DNA from: Blattamonas nauphoetae
Taxonomy: Eukaryota > Preaxostyla > Oxymonadida
Reading direction: 5' to 3'
Length of the DNA stretch: 22,431 bases
Assembly: GCA_033064195.1 (NCBI GenBank)
Contig: JARBJD010000698.1
Span: forward strand, 1 to 22,431
The notes under the pieces are model-generated. The model did no database searches. It was given only the letters and a program-made list of their open reading frames with translations, and was not told the DNA's origin. Shown piece by piece: positions 8,206 to 18,601 of this stretch. Each line of letters starts with the position of its first letter. Within the stretch, counting starts at the first letter, position 1. Made by a program: the position numbers and the translations under genes.

Positions 8206-10000
8206 ATGGAGAAACGATCTTCTCTTTCTCAACAGTCCATTAATTCTACATCCACAGAATGTTCCAAATGCAACCCGACTGATAATGCACTTTTTCAGGA
8301 GATTCAGACACAATCTCTCGCATTGCGCCTAGAGCAGTTTCGCAACGTAGATGAGTCTCTTTCTTGGACTGTGTGTTGTTATCCTCATTTTCTAACTTCC
8401 TGCAGCGATTGATGGAATGGTTTGTTGAAGCGGTGATAGGAACGGAACTGTTCCGAAATGAGCATCCCTCTGCCCCGCCTCTGATCTTCGAGAACATCCG
8501 AATTGACTCATCCTCCACAATCGTGATAGGTTTTCTCTTTTTCACCTTTCATAGTCTGAACAGCCTTTCCCTCGTCACCAGAGCAACCACCGAATTCTGG
8601 ATCTCTCTCTTCTTCTTCCGACATCTCCTCAATCTGCAAGTTCTTTCTGGACAGCCATCGAACACTTGAACACCACAACCGATTGATCCTCCCTCTTGAT
8701 CCAAACAAGAAAGATATTGTCTTTGCCCGCATCATGGTTGCCCTCGTCGAACATTTCGTGGCATCTGGAGATCTCATTCTCCAATCATCATCTCCAACCG
8801 ATCTCTCACAATATTTTGCTGATTGTTATCATCAACTTGACATCAATGATGATGATATATCAACATATCCATTCCTCATCCACAATCTCGCCTCGTCATT
8901 CACTCGTTTTGTTCTTCAACCAGACAGTCTCCATCATGTTATTCCCGAAAACCACTCCTTCCTGCGCGGAGTTGATGTTGAACATTCGGAAGAGCTTCTG
9001 GATGCTGTGAAGAAGATCAAAGAGACACTCTCACCGGAGACAGTTCTGAATGCATATTGTGATTGGGCAGAATGGGTGACGATGATGGAGACAGTCGAGA
9101 AAGATGCGACACAAGTGGTGTGTCTTCCTTTCTGTTCTTTCTTCACTTCAGAGTGATCTTTCTTTCCTCCAATCTCGCTGTCTTCGAGCCACACTTCTCT
9201 CACTCCAAATGAGACATAACTGCAGAGTTGCATCACTACAAATTGAGGAGAACAACAAAACGGATTTCATTCCTTTTGATCCGGATGTCAGCCTGAACGG
9301 GACAGATACCAGCTCATCGAAATCGTCAATTTCAATCTCAAGCAAAACAGCACTCCCATCCCAACAATCGTCTTCAGGTTATCACTCTCTCACTTCTGAT
9401 CAGTTGTCATCCCATTCCGACTCCATCGCTAATCATTCCCGACAGATCATCGATTCTCTTCATCTCCTCCTCACGCGACCCCGTCAAACATCATTCTCGT
9501 GGGACACCCGTCCATTGCTCATGTCGGAATCAGATCTGGACGCGTCTTTCCAGCCCCCTCCTCGATTCATCGATCCAAACGAGCAGTTTGACACATCTCT
9601 GTTCGACGAGGCAGACGATGTGAAGATTGTGGGATCTCTCCGTCGGTGTCTGGCTGTGATCGAAGCGACGCAGTGCATTGTGAACATCGACACATTCCGG
9701 ACAGTCCTCATCGCTGGCCTCCACTCGTCCAATCTTGCCATCCAAATGGAATGTTATCTCCTCTTCTTCGAAACTGGTCCCTTCCTTCGAACAGTTGATG
9801 ATCCTCGAGACAGTAAATTCCAGGGTCTTCGAAAGGCGTTCACAGATGGAACATTCTGGGAGATGATGACGTTGATGGAGTTGTGGATACGGTGGTTTTC
9901 CTTTAGAGACAGAGATGGACAAGCACCGATGATGTCTGAATCAGACTTCGATTTCGACGGGTTTCTGGCTGCGGATTGGAGTCTCGTGACTCTTCGATGA
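8206..10000 (+). CDS. Four-exon gene of a large lineage-specific helical protein family
   Basis: The start is ATG 8206 (MEKRSSLSQQSINSTSTE) and the stop is TGA 9998-10000. Introns are 8347-8405 (59 bases), 8523-8554 (32) and 9115-9151 (37), all GT-AG, and reading across them keeps the frame. Exon 2 encodes LMEWFVEAVIG and NIRIDSSSTIVI, resembling the kinase-like segment of the gene at 1-589. Exon 3 is helical (FARIMVALVEHFVASGDL, then DAVKKIKETLSPETVLNAYC). Exon 4 has a Ser-rich linker (about 9320-9450), then paired helices of HEAT/ARM type (RRCLAVIEATQCIVNIDTF, then LIAGLHSSNLAIQMECYL). One slip without splice signals lies near 8665. No exact family name can be given. It is probably a helical scaffold with a degenerate kinase-like N-terminal part. 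Confidence 0.7.
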
Positions 10001-12584
10001 GGCTTGTCGCTTCATCGAAATGATCCTCACTAGTGACGCGGTTTCGATGTCTTTCGATGGCAATTGGACTTCCTTCTCTTTCGTTTGAGAAGAGGCATCA
10101 GATGATGTCGCGTCTCTCCAGGGTGTTCCCTCCGCTCACACCATAACCAAACCAGGGCCATCAACTGTTGAGTCTCACAACGGGGAAGTGGAAGAATGGG
10201 TGGCCCGATCTATCTACACAAACAAACTTCATAGATATTCTCATTAGTTTTTACAAAACTATCTCCGACAATCTTCGATTACTATCTCGTTAACACGACT
10301 AATAAGCCAATCAATGATACTTCTCGTAGTTTTCATTTGAATGTATCCGCAACGAAATGACATCTCTCAAGCGTAGTACAATGGTCAAGCTGTACAACAA
10401 CTTTGTCCGCACTCAAGATAGTGCCGTTACTGAAACAATAAGGACTAAGATGGGATAAGTGGGCAAAAGGACGCCACGCAATTGAATCCAAATAATCCAT
10501 CGAAGATTGACGGAGGTACCAGTTGGAGGGTTAGTACCGAAAGAATAAACGGAACAAGACACTACGTCCGGGTTTCAATACTTTCTTCGAACGGAGGCAT
10601 ATACATGAACGGGGTAGGCTCAATCAACATGAGTGCTACTCCCACCACGCAACAAACAGTTTCGACATGAAAAATGCAATGGTCTTATCTCTACCCGCTA
10701 CCAGATTGCGGGAGGGTCAAATAGCGAGATAGGACGCAAACAGCCGACTTCCGAAGACAAAGTCACCAAAGTGGTTCGGTGGACCTTCCCGACAAGGTTA
10801 ACGCCAAGCAAAGTCACCAAACACCCACCAGGTGGGGATGCCCTCGGACTACAAGCGAGATATTTGGGTTGGTATCGCCAAAGAGGTCCCTTGCTCTTGC
10901 GAACTAAATCAGCGATCAAGAACCTCAAAAGTCACCTAAAGATGGATACTAATGCTCTGTTGTCAAATGAGAACCACTTATTTTCGATTTCGGAAGACTG
11001 AAATGAGGAAATATCGTTTTTCCACAACCATTTCAATATTGGCCCATCTCAATCTGAGAAGCAGCAACTAGCATGAGGACGATCCGAAATACACTTCGAT
11101 CCAACCGAAGAATGCAGACGCTCTTTAAAGTTCGACCAAAACCATTCAGGAGTACATTCAGATCGAGCAACAACATGAAGAGCTAAAACACCAAACAATG
11201 ACCACGACCTTCAGCATGACACCTAAATACACTTTCAAATAACTCATAGAAACCTGATTTGAACATTTTGCTGTGACAGGGTGACTCTTCATCTCGAATT
11301 TCACCGACAGAGAAAGCTCCACACTATTTCGCATCTTTGGGACCACGACAGAATGTTCAGATCGAATGAACTGATATTCATGACAACCATGTTGTACTTA
11401 AGCACCGAACGCTGGTACTCGCTCAAAATCTGGTGAGAAAATGGAGTGGAACACGACAACCCTGTGATACTCTAAAACAGGAAAGAAATCATCTTGACCT
11501 TAATGCAGCCATCCAAATCAAAGACGGACGGGTTAACAATTCCAAATCTTCCAGCACTCGTTCCCAAACGGAAGAAAGAAATTTATCCGTGAAATCCACT
11601 GTTTCGGAGTCCCAATCCGGGATCAGCGATGGACACCGATAATTCGAGTAATTCCTAGACAACTCGGAAACTGTGATCAACTTACATTTCGAATGGACAC
11701 AAGCTGAGAACATGTACTCAAACGGCAACCGCAACAGCTCAACTTCAGAAAGCGTTATACCAGAGGGCAGAAAGAAGTAAAGATGGAGCAATCCGAAGCC
11801 ACACGAAGCCGTCGAGCTACTCCAGTCTCCACCTCAGACGTGTTCACAAAGTGGGAAGATGTTGGAACTGACAAAACATTATTCAGGTCCATCATCACAA
11901 TGATAGTGTGAAACAACAGAAATGAGTCGGGTCAACCCACTCGCTCCGACATGGAAGAAGAGCAGGTCAAGAAGATATCAGCCACGACTATCAGGCTCAA
12001 TGTTTCGTCCTCCAGTCTGTAGAACATGAAGGACAAGTCTGAGGAACAGAAATTCGCTTCTTGGAGAGCATGGGATGGTTCTCTCAATACACCTTTCTTC
12101 GTACGATTGACCGAAGACAGAGCAAGTGCCAAGCCAGACAGTCGGTGAGAGCAGAAAGTGAAAGAGATAAACAGATGCGGAAAAGGAAGGAACGACAGCG
12201 TTTCATCGGCGCATCGCCTTCTTTCGGAGCAAAGACAGTCTTGTCGAAGCGTCGGCTGAGCTAGAGTGAAAGGCAACGTCAAATGGGTCGAAATTATTCG
12301 CTTTCAAGAAAAGTTCGATCGAATTTCTCCGAACCCATATTATTCATTTTTTGAATTTCTCCGTATCACCCCTTTCGATCAAAGTGTTTTTTGTTGAATA
12401 AGGATAATTTGAGCATAATCAGCCACAATTTCACACCAAGAAGTCCTGCTGGGAACCCAATCCTGCTTCCAGGTTCATCAAGGATGCCGAAAAGGTCATC
12501 CAGGAGGAGAGGGCTGACCCCGTTCAACTCTGTGAAGAGCCTGGCGGAGAAAGTCAGGTATCTTGATGTGAAATGGTGAAGTGA
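10001..12584. other. Long stretch without a supported gene
   Basis: I see no conserved domain, no convincing splice-linked frame and no inverted ends in 2.6 kb. The largest plus frames (10633-11001, 122 codons; 10482-10670; 12061-12264, Arg/Lys-rich) look like chance. A frame at 10355-10455 (MTSLKRSTMVKLYNNFV) is locally plausible but ends at TAA. Bases 12391-12579 encode a short Ser/Arg-rich frame (MPKRSSRRRGLTPFNS inside). It may be decayed mobile or gene sequence. Confidence 0.4.
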
Positions 12585-14797
12585 CTAACTCAAATCGATG
12601 ATCGGTGAAGTGTGTGAAGTGGTGTTTCTATGAGGAGAAGAGAAAGAATTATGAGAAGGTAATGAAGGAAGGGAAGGTAAGGAAGGAAGGGAAGTCAATG
12701 AAGGAACTGAAAAGTATGTATGAACGGAAGGGATAGAAGGAACGGAAGGGGATGAAAGAACTGAAGGGAGAGAAGGAACAGAAGGCAATGAAGGAACAGA
12801 AGGGAGAGAAGGAACGGAAGGTAATGAAGGAACTGAAGGTGAAGGAAGAGAAGGTAATGAAGAAAGAGAACTGAATCTTGAAGAAGTTACAGAAAAAAAG
12901 TAATCCGACAGGCACGTGTGCACTATCGGAGTGTCGTCCGCCCTCTCGTAGACAGCCCTCTCTTTGTTGTCGACAGCCTGCTTCTCGTGCGTGGACACGA
13001 TACAGCAGAGACTGTCTTCGCCCTCACTCACCAGGGCTGCTGTGAGTGTGGCCCCTTGGCGCCGGAAGCCAAGGTACTGCTTCATCCCATCCACCCTCAA
13101 CATGGTAAACTTGTGAGTGGATGGGAACTGAGTGTGCCTATGGAAAGAATATATGAAAATAAAAAACAAACTTGTGGAAGCAGTGACGGGTCTGATGGCC
13201 ATCTGTGGTGTGGACCTGGCCAGATAGTCCGTGTGTGAAAAAATCAAATAAAGAGTCTGAAGACGTAATAGGAGAAACTAAATGATGATCAACATAATTT
13301 GTGAGAAAACCAAACTCAGAGTCACACACGTTTTTTCCGTGCTGCTCTGAAAATAAAGAGTATGTAACAGTTTTTCTCCGAAGGGAGAATGCTTGGACGA
13401 AAGTAAGAAACCTAAGAAATACTGGTTGCGAAAGTGCGGGCCAGCATCTGTAAAAATAAAAATATTCTTTTGATGAACATAATCTTGCATGTCGAGAACA
13501 TCTGAAAGACATTCTTCGACGAAGCGGTGATCGTGTGTAGTGATGGGAGACAGAAAGTTGTGATGTGTTAAAATTAATTGGTTGTGATGTGAGTGATATA
13601 CCGAAATGCATAAATGCGAAACGGAAGTATTAACGAAAAGTCATGACCAATCTGGTCACGAGATAAAGGAAGATGCCAATTTTCTTTGTAATCAAGAACG
13701 ATGACCAAAGAGTCATCGGTGAGGTGAGATATTGTCTTGTTGTAAAAATCGCGTTGTTTTGTGCGATAATCTTGTGTTTTTTTATTTCTTCTATTTCTTT
13801 TTTCTTTTCTGGTATCTGTTTGTTTTGTGATGCCAGAGTTTTATGTTTTTTTCTAGGAAATCACCGCGAGCACATACACTGCATAGGTCCGTCCGACATT
13901 CTGGTTTCCTCAGGAATCTTGTTTTCGGCAAAATGTTGAGTAATGCATCGTGGTCTTTCCTTCTTCCTTTAATTTGTTGTATAAGTCTTTTTGTTGTATG
14001 GAGTAATCTTTTTCTGGTTTTTGTTTTGTTTTTGTTTGTTTTTGTGTTTTCTTTGGGCTTTGTTGAGTGCGATTGTCAAATGAAGAGGTGGTATTGTTGG
14101 TGCCAGCTGTCAATATTGGACTTGGAGGGCAGATAAAATCTACGTCGCTCTCGTCTAAGGTATCTTCTATTGTCTTCTCTAAATTTAACAAGTTGAGAGA
14201 GAATAAGGACAAACTTTGTTTTTCTGTTTCTTCTTCCGAGCCTTTTTTGATTTTTTGCAGCTTGGTGCGGTATTTTCGATTATATCGTTCATCAATTGAC
14301 TGCCTTCTTCGATTAAGAAATCCTGAGACGAATGCTGAAGAAAAAGGAGAAACAAACGGCTTTTATTTGTCTTTGATGCTGAGGAGGAGAGTGAATCGTT
14401 TGTGATTCAGTATCGTATAAGGACTTTGCGTAGTAATACTGATTTTCAGTTATTTTGAATCCGAAGTCTTTGGCCTCTTCGAAGCTGCAGGCCTGGCTCA
14501 CGCATTGCAGCAACTTTATACTGTCCCCGCGTTCAAGCTGTTTATGCAATTGCGACAGGTTTTGGAGCAATTGAGTAAAGTATGCTGAAAGAAATGAGGT
14601 TCAATGAGAAGAATAAGTCACAGACCGGAGTAATGGTTGAGAATTTTCTTTCTAATCGGTATCATTTCGTTCCGACTATTGAGTGCGCTGAGGAGAGGCG
14701 CCGCGGGTTCGTCTTCACAGAGTTCGCTGAGAAGCTTGAAAATGCTTTGGCCGTGTCCACTCCTTGTTGATTTAGCTCTTCTAAAGTATTCTTCCAT
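12585..14797 (-). CDS. DDE transposase, intron-containing, superfamily unassigned
   Basis: This minus-strand gene starts at ATG 14795-14797 (MEEYFRRAKSTRSGHGQ). Introns at 14585-14625 (41 bases), about 14310-14345 (35), about 14175-14212 (36-38) and about 13134-13169 (36) keep the frame. The N-terminal part is helical (LLSALNSRNEMIPIRKK, then LLQCVSQACSFEEAKDFG). A Lys/Gln-rich linker and a CxxC-type patch (PECRTDLCSVC, about 13880) follow. The catalytic core has LDYKENWHLPL (first Asp, 13691-13693), TDAGPHFRN (second Asp, 13446-13448) and EQHGKNVCDSEFGF (Asp 13321-13323 or Glu 13315-13317). Spacing is about 81 and 42 residues. The C-terminal part (KFTMLRVDGMKQYLGFRR) runs in an open frame through the minisatellite to TAG at 12585. 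Single-base slips, some at homopolymers, occur near 13925, 13820, 13615 and 13410. It resembles DDE proteins with a GPHFR motif scattered in fungi and animals. It could be a transposon or a domesticated copy. Confidence 0.75.
12662..12865. repeat. Minisatellite, 18-base unit
   Basis: The unit is roughly GAAGGAACNGAAGG plus a variable 4 bases. The variable part alternates between GAGA and NRAT, giving a 36-base higher-order period in the best-preserved centre (12745-12840). On the minus strand the unit reads as six codons (Leu-Pro-Ser-Val-Pro-Ser), and the transposase frame stays open through all copies, so length changes by whole units would not break it. The left copies (12662-12720) are more degenerate. 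Confidence 0.85.
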
Positions 14798-15443
14798 TTG
14801 AGTTGATTTATCAATGGGTAATTGAGAATAGTGAGGAATGACGTGTTAATCCCATATTCTCTTCTTTGATCCAGCGTCCACGCTCCTCCCCACTCCTTGG
14901 TCCTCCCACAATAACATTCCCACTTCTTGTCCCTCGCTCGGACGCTCCATCATCTGATTTTACAGTACCAACGCATTTGAACTGGTATCTCATTTTCTTT
15001 TATTGTTGGACTTTTATCTCTGTTTTCCGAATCATCAGACACTCTGAGAACAATAATATCACCGTCTGAAACAATGTAAGGTTTCGAAGTCAAAAGTCTC
15101 GACAACTGATGTGACTCTCGAGTTGCTCAAGTGTACGTTCATCCATTTAACTCTTATCATTTTCTTTGACGCAAACATTTCTGTCGATGAGTCTTCGCCA
15201 TTTTTTCTATGATTTATCACTTTTTCTAGAATATCATTTCTCTTTCTTTCCTATCATTGACTTCTTCAATCCTTTCTTAATTCTAGACAACAGTCTCGTG
15301 AGAAATGCATTGACATCGAAAAGCACCTCGGTGCTGGAGTGGAGAAACCGTCCCATCAAACACTTCAAGACATGGTTGTTGGAGTTAGGTTCAGGAAATA
15401 CTATTCAGTCAATTCTGCCTCTCCTTGATAGCTTGTGACATTG
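14798..15443. other. Spacer between divergent genes
   Basis: This holds the upstream region of the transposase (minus) and of the repeat-family gene (plus). A plus frame at 15290-15438 (VRNALTSKSTSVLEWRN, then LLELGSGNTIQSILPLLDSL) follows a plausible acceptor (TTCTAG, 15288). It may be an upstream exon of the gene at 15444, with TGA at 15436-15438 between them in that frame. I found no clear terminal inverted repeat for the transposase here or near 12.4-12.6 kb. Confidence 0.3.
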
Positions 15444-16068
15444 ATGTCACTCACTCACCTCCCACAAGAATTCTATGAGCGGGAAATGCATCTCTTGGCC
15501 CAAAACAGACTATATTTGATGAATATCGTGAAATGGTTGCTGTTCTGTTCGCGTCCGTCGTCTGCTTGAGAAATCTGCGAAGAAAGGCAAATTTCGATGG
15601 ACGCCTACAACCACACCATCATCCACAAGTTTTTCCATCCAGTCGAACCATTTCTGGACTTCATATGCGACAGCTGACACCGAATCACCGAACCCAGTGT
15701 TTCAATCTGCGCTCTCCGAGCTTCTTGGGAGGATTTTCCAATATTTGGCGTTCCTGGAAGAGATGACGCAGTTCGTGTTGTCTTCTTCGCTTGCTCTGAC
15801 ATGCACAGAATGTCTTGATTGCATCGAAAACGACAGTCTGACTATCTTGGCTCTTTAGGGTGTCATGGATGGTGTCAGAACATGGAAGAAGGACGCTCCA
15901 GCTGTTCGGAAGCGAGGACAACAGATTCTGACCAAACTGTGCGAAGAAGGCCTTTCGGAAGAGTTCGAGCTCCAATCGCAATATAGCCAATCTGACATCT
16001 ACGCACGTCGTGATGTCTTCCTAGGAGCACGGCTGATTCAACATTTTGGTGGGAATATTCCATTTTGA
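15444..16068 (+). pseudogene. C-terminal part of a lineage-specific helical repeat protein, frame-broken
   Basis: The plus-strand pieces read MSLTHLPQEFYEREMHLLAQ (from 15444), MDAYNHTIIHKFFHPVEPFL (about 15597), then a long stretch starting VFQSALSELLGRIFQYLAFL (about 15698). The last piece continues through EEMTQFVLSSSLALT and KKDAPAVRKRGQQILTKLCE to HFGGNIPF and TGA at 16066-16068. This order (hydrophobic helix, Cys/Phe-rich strand, acidic patch, Trp, Lys/Arg helix ending in EEGL) is one I associate with a very large oxymonad family; that is recalled, not searched. There are two unexplained frame changes (about 15530-15600 and about 15680) and an in-frame TAG at 15856-15858. The TAG could instead end a tiny intron. 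It is either a decayed copy or a gene damaged by sequence errors. Confidence 0.5.
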
Positions 16069-16072
16069 CAGT

Positions 16073-17132
16073 ATGAGCGGACTGAATGCTCTCCTAGCTC
16101 GTTCTGCAAGCTGGATCAACAAATTCCTCAGGATGTCTCCGCTGCCACATGGGCCGACAGGTACTCACCCTAAATTTGCAGTCACCCGAGGAGCAAGTCT
16201 GTTCGGACCAGTCATGGCTGAATACATCATTGAGCAACAATCGCCACACATCGCCATATCTACCAACTGAAGCAAATACAGTCGACGGGTGCCACTCCCT
16301 TCGGTATTGTTGAAAAAGCATCCACGTTTCCGTTGGTGTCCCAGCTGCGTGTTGGAATCCTTGGAGAAACTGGGACGATCGGACAGGACATCACTCGCCG
16401 TATCTACGCACTCGGAGCGACAGTTGTGGGAGCGGGTCGAAAAGAACGGAAAGAGGGCGAAAAATGGCTGCAGAGGCAGGTGGAGAGCGAGTGGGACAAG
16501 AGACTGCCCAAAGCGAGTGATTCGTTCTCCTCGTTCATCTCGCTGGAAGGCGACGATGCCCAACATCAGAACAAGTTGAGGGCGTTCTTGAAAGACCTGG
16601 ATGTGATTGTCAACGTCCTTCCTTCCACTTCAGAGACCCACTACCTTCTCGGATGGCGACAGATTGAAGGTGTCTTCCTTTCTATTTCTCACCCTCCCAT
16701 CGTTCTCCTCTCCTCACAGGAACAGATGGATTCACTGAGCCTCTCTCTGTCTGCAAGCCGTCGTCGATTCTGGTGAATGTCGGTCGCGGAATTGTCATCT
16801 GTGAGGCTGCTGTCTGCTCGGCCCTCAACAAGGGATTCATCCGACATGCAAACGTATGCTCTTCCCCTTTCAGATATCCTCTCTTTCTCCCCAAATGTGT
16901 GTTTTATCTTCTCCCTCCAAGTTGGACGTGTTCGAAGAAGAGCCTCTCCCGCCGACATAAGCGCTGCTCAAACTGAATCCATCGCTCGTCACTCACATCG
17001 GACGTGTCGGGCATCCCTCAAAGCGCTGATTGTGTGGAGTCGCTTCTCAATTTCAACATTCCGGAATTTGTCCGCGGAATGGAAAAGGAAGCGGAAGAAG
17101 GAAAGTGGGGTGGGACTTGCGATGTTTGGTGA
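16073..17132 (+). pseudogene. D-isomer-specific 2-hydroxyacid dehydrogenase, short N-terminus, probably broken
   Basis: Members of this NAD(P)-dependent family reduce 2-oxoacids such as glyoxylate, hydroxypyruvate or phosphohydroxypyruvate. Visible are SGLNALL and ASLFGPVMAEYII (catalytic-domain lobe), HRHIYQLKQIQ, and the dinucleotide site RVGILGETGTIGQDI (GxxGxxG). LDVIVNVLPSTSETHYLL, ILVNVGRGIVI (catalytic Arg) and LDVFEEEPLPPT (catalytic Glu) follow. Introns are 16670-16719 (50 bases) and 16854-16921 (68). The C-terminal part, IPQSADCVESLLNFNIPEF, ends at TGA 17130-17132. Frame slips lie near 16225 and 16990, and an in-frame TAA at 16957-16959 sits where Ser is usual. The slip at 16990 falls at the segment (THI) where the catalytic His should be. 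About 70-90 residues normally found before SGLNALL are missing; the repeat-family tail ends there instead. It is a decayed copy, or a real gene with errors and an unseen first exon. Confidence 0.75.
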
Positions 17133-18067
17133 ATTTGGAGGATGGGTGTTGAGGGATTTTCCTCTTTGTTAATGATCTACACTTTTGAGAATCTTGCTTG
17201 ATTCACTTCACACTGATCAACCGTGTTTGATATCGCAGTGTCTCTCTCAAAACGTCCATCGCTTGTGTACTCTCCTTCTGGGTGACAATCAGGAAAGCAG
17301 AAATGAAATTTCTGACGTTGTCGAAAGATCTAACCACATTGGTGAAGAATGGTCTTCGACTCCTTTTCATTCTTCTATTTCGAAGGAGGATATCGGAAAA
17401 TACTCAAATGAAACAGAAAAATCCAAATGAAGTGGGAAGAAGGAGCATTTGAAACTTAAAGCGTGCTGTGTGTGTTGGAGGAGTTTGGGGAGAAAATAAG
17501 GAGATGAAAGGTTGCAAAGTGGTGAGTTGTATTGTCTGTTTATTCTGATCTCGCGATTGGTTGATGTGAGACTGCCGTCTTCCTGCTTGTTCCTTCGCAT
17601 TCGGCACTTTTGTTTTCTTTGGGTGTTCGTCGGATGGTGCGTGCCACTTGACAAAAACAGCCGCAAACAATCCACAGCAACGACTGAGACGGATTGGAGC
17701 AAGCTCGGGGCAAATTGACAGAGGCAACCAAGTGCTCAGAATCTGGTTGAGACATTCATGAGAAGGGAAGCGATCTTCCTCCCAATCTTCGATCCAACTA
17801 AAAAATAAACCGGCTCCAACCTCGATTCATCATTTACGGGCATTTTGTTTTCAGTTCACTCCAGATTGGCTGTCCGTGAGGCGGAGTGAGATCAGAATCT
17901 GTCTGCTGCGCTTCTGAACAGCTGAACCTTCATTCTTTCATGGTCTGAATCCATCCATCACGTTCCAAAGGAGTTTGTGCGACCTACCATGTTTCTATCT
18001 CCAGATAGGACGTTTTCAAGTGGTGATGGGAAAGGTGCTTGTACAAGAAGACAATTTTGGAGATAAT
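17133..18067. other. Spacer without a supported gene
   Basis: Frames here are short and mutually exclusive. A plus 81-codon frame (17185-17430) and minus frames at 17367-17755 have no recognisable domain and no splice partners I can defend. Confidence 0.35.
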
Positions 18068-18450
18068 GGTGTCTGTGAGTAGCTATTCCATATTATCGTT
18101 CGACATCGTTCCTCCTACCAGTGTTGGCTTGGCTGTGAAAGTGAGTGAGTGGATTGTGACGGAAACAGACAATCTGCCTCGCCCATTGGACAGGATGTGC
18201 CACATTCGCTTGGAGCAGAGGCTGGCGGTGTGTAATCTTCTCCCCAGGTCGCTGTTCGATGTTCTTCGCTAAAGATATCGTCTTGGGTTCCAAAGTCAAC
18301 AAGATGTGGACTGATGGCACCAAGACGAAACCAAAAGATGAATGGGTGATTGTGAATGACAGCTGGGCGACATTGGATGAGGTGACTGGAGAAAAGAGGG
18401 TTTTGGGGATGAAGTTGGTCTTTCGTTTTCGGGTCTTTCCCGAAGTGTGA
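18068..18450 (+). CDS. Possible unrecognised exons
   Basis: A plus frame from ATG 18068 contains VGLAVKVSEWIVTETDNLPR and RMCHIRLEQRLA. A GT at about 18229 and an AG at 18248 (CTTCTCCCCAG) would remove 20 bases, which is very short even here. Another frame then reads KDIVLGSKVNKMWTDGTKT and DEWVIVNDSWATLDEV to TGA at 18448-18450. The composition is protein-like (Trp/Asp/Lys with alternating hydrophobics) but no family is recognised and the frame link is unproven. Confidence 0.25.
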
Positions 18451-18601
18451 ATGTGTCGCCTGTTTTGATGATGAAATCCTCATCGAAGAGTTCAATAGCA
18501 TCTGCCCCGTTTTGGACCATCGCTGGAACCGAGATTCGCGGAGGAGGTCAGATCTCCGCTTTTCATTCCCGTTGGTTCAGAATGGTATCATGTTTCATCA
18601 T

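Noticed and set aside
10350-11800. Possible decayed mobile element or gene
   Set aside because: Short plausible frames exist, but there are no shared motifs, terminal repeats or splice-linked exons to support either.
12662-12865. CRISPR-like array
   Set aside because: Units are contiguous 18-base copies with 4-base variable ends, no unique spacers, in a eukaryotic context; it is a minisatellite.
16957-16959. Reassigned genetic code as the explanation of the in-frame TAA
   Set aside because: Glutamine in the coiled-coil, 8206 and transposase exons is always CAA or CAG with no in-frame TAA or TAG, so a standard code with a nonsense or sequence error is simpler. It is kept only as a finding to check.
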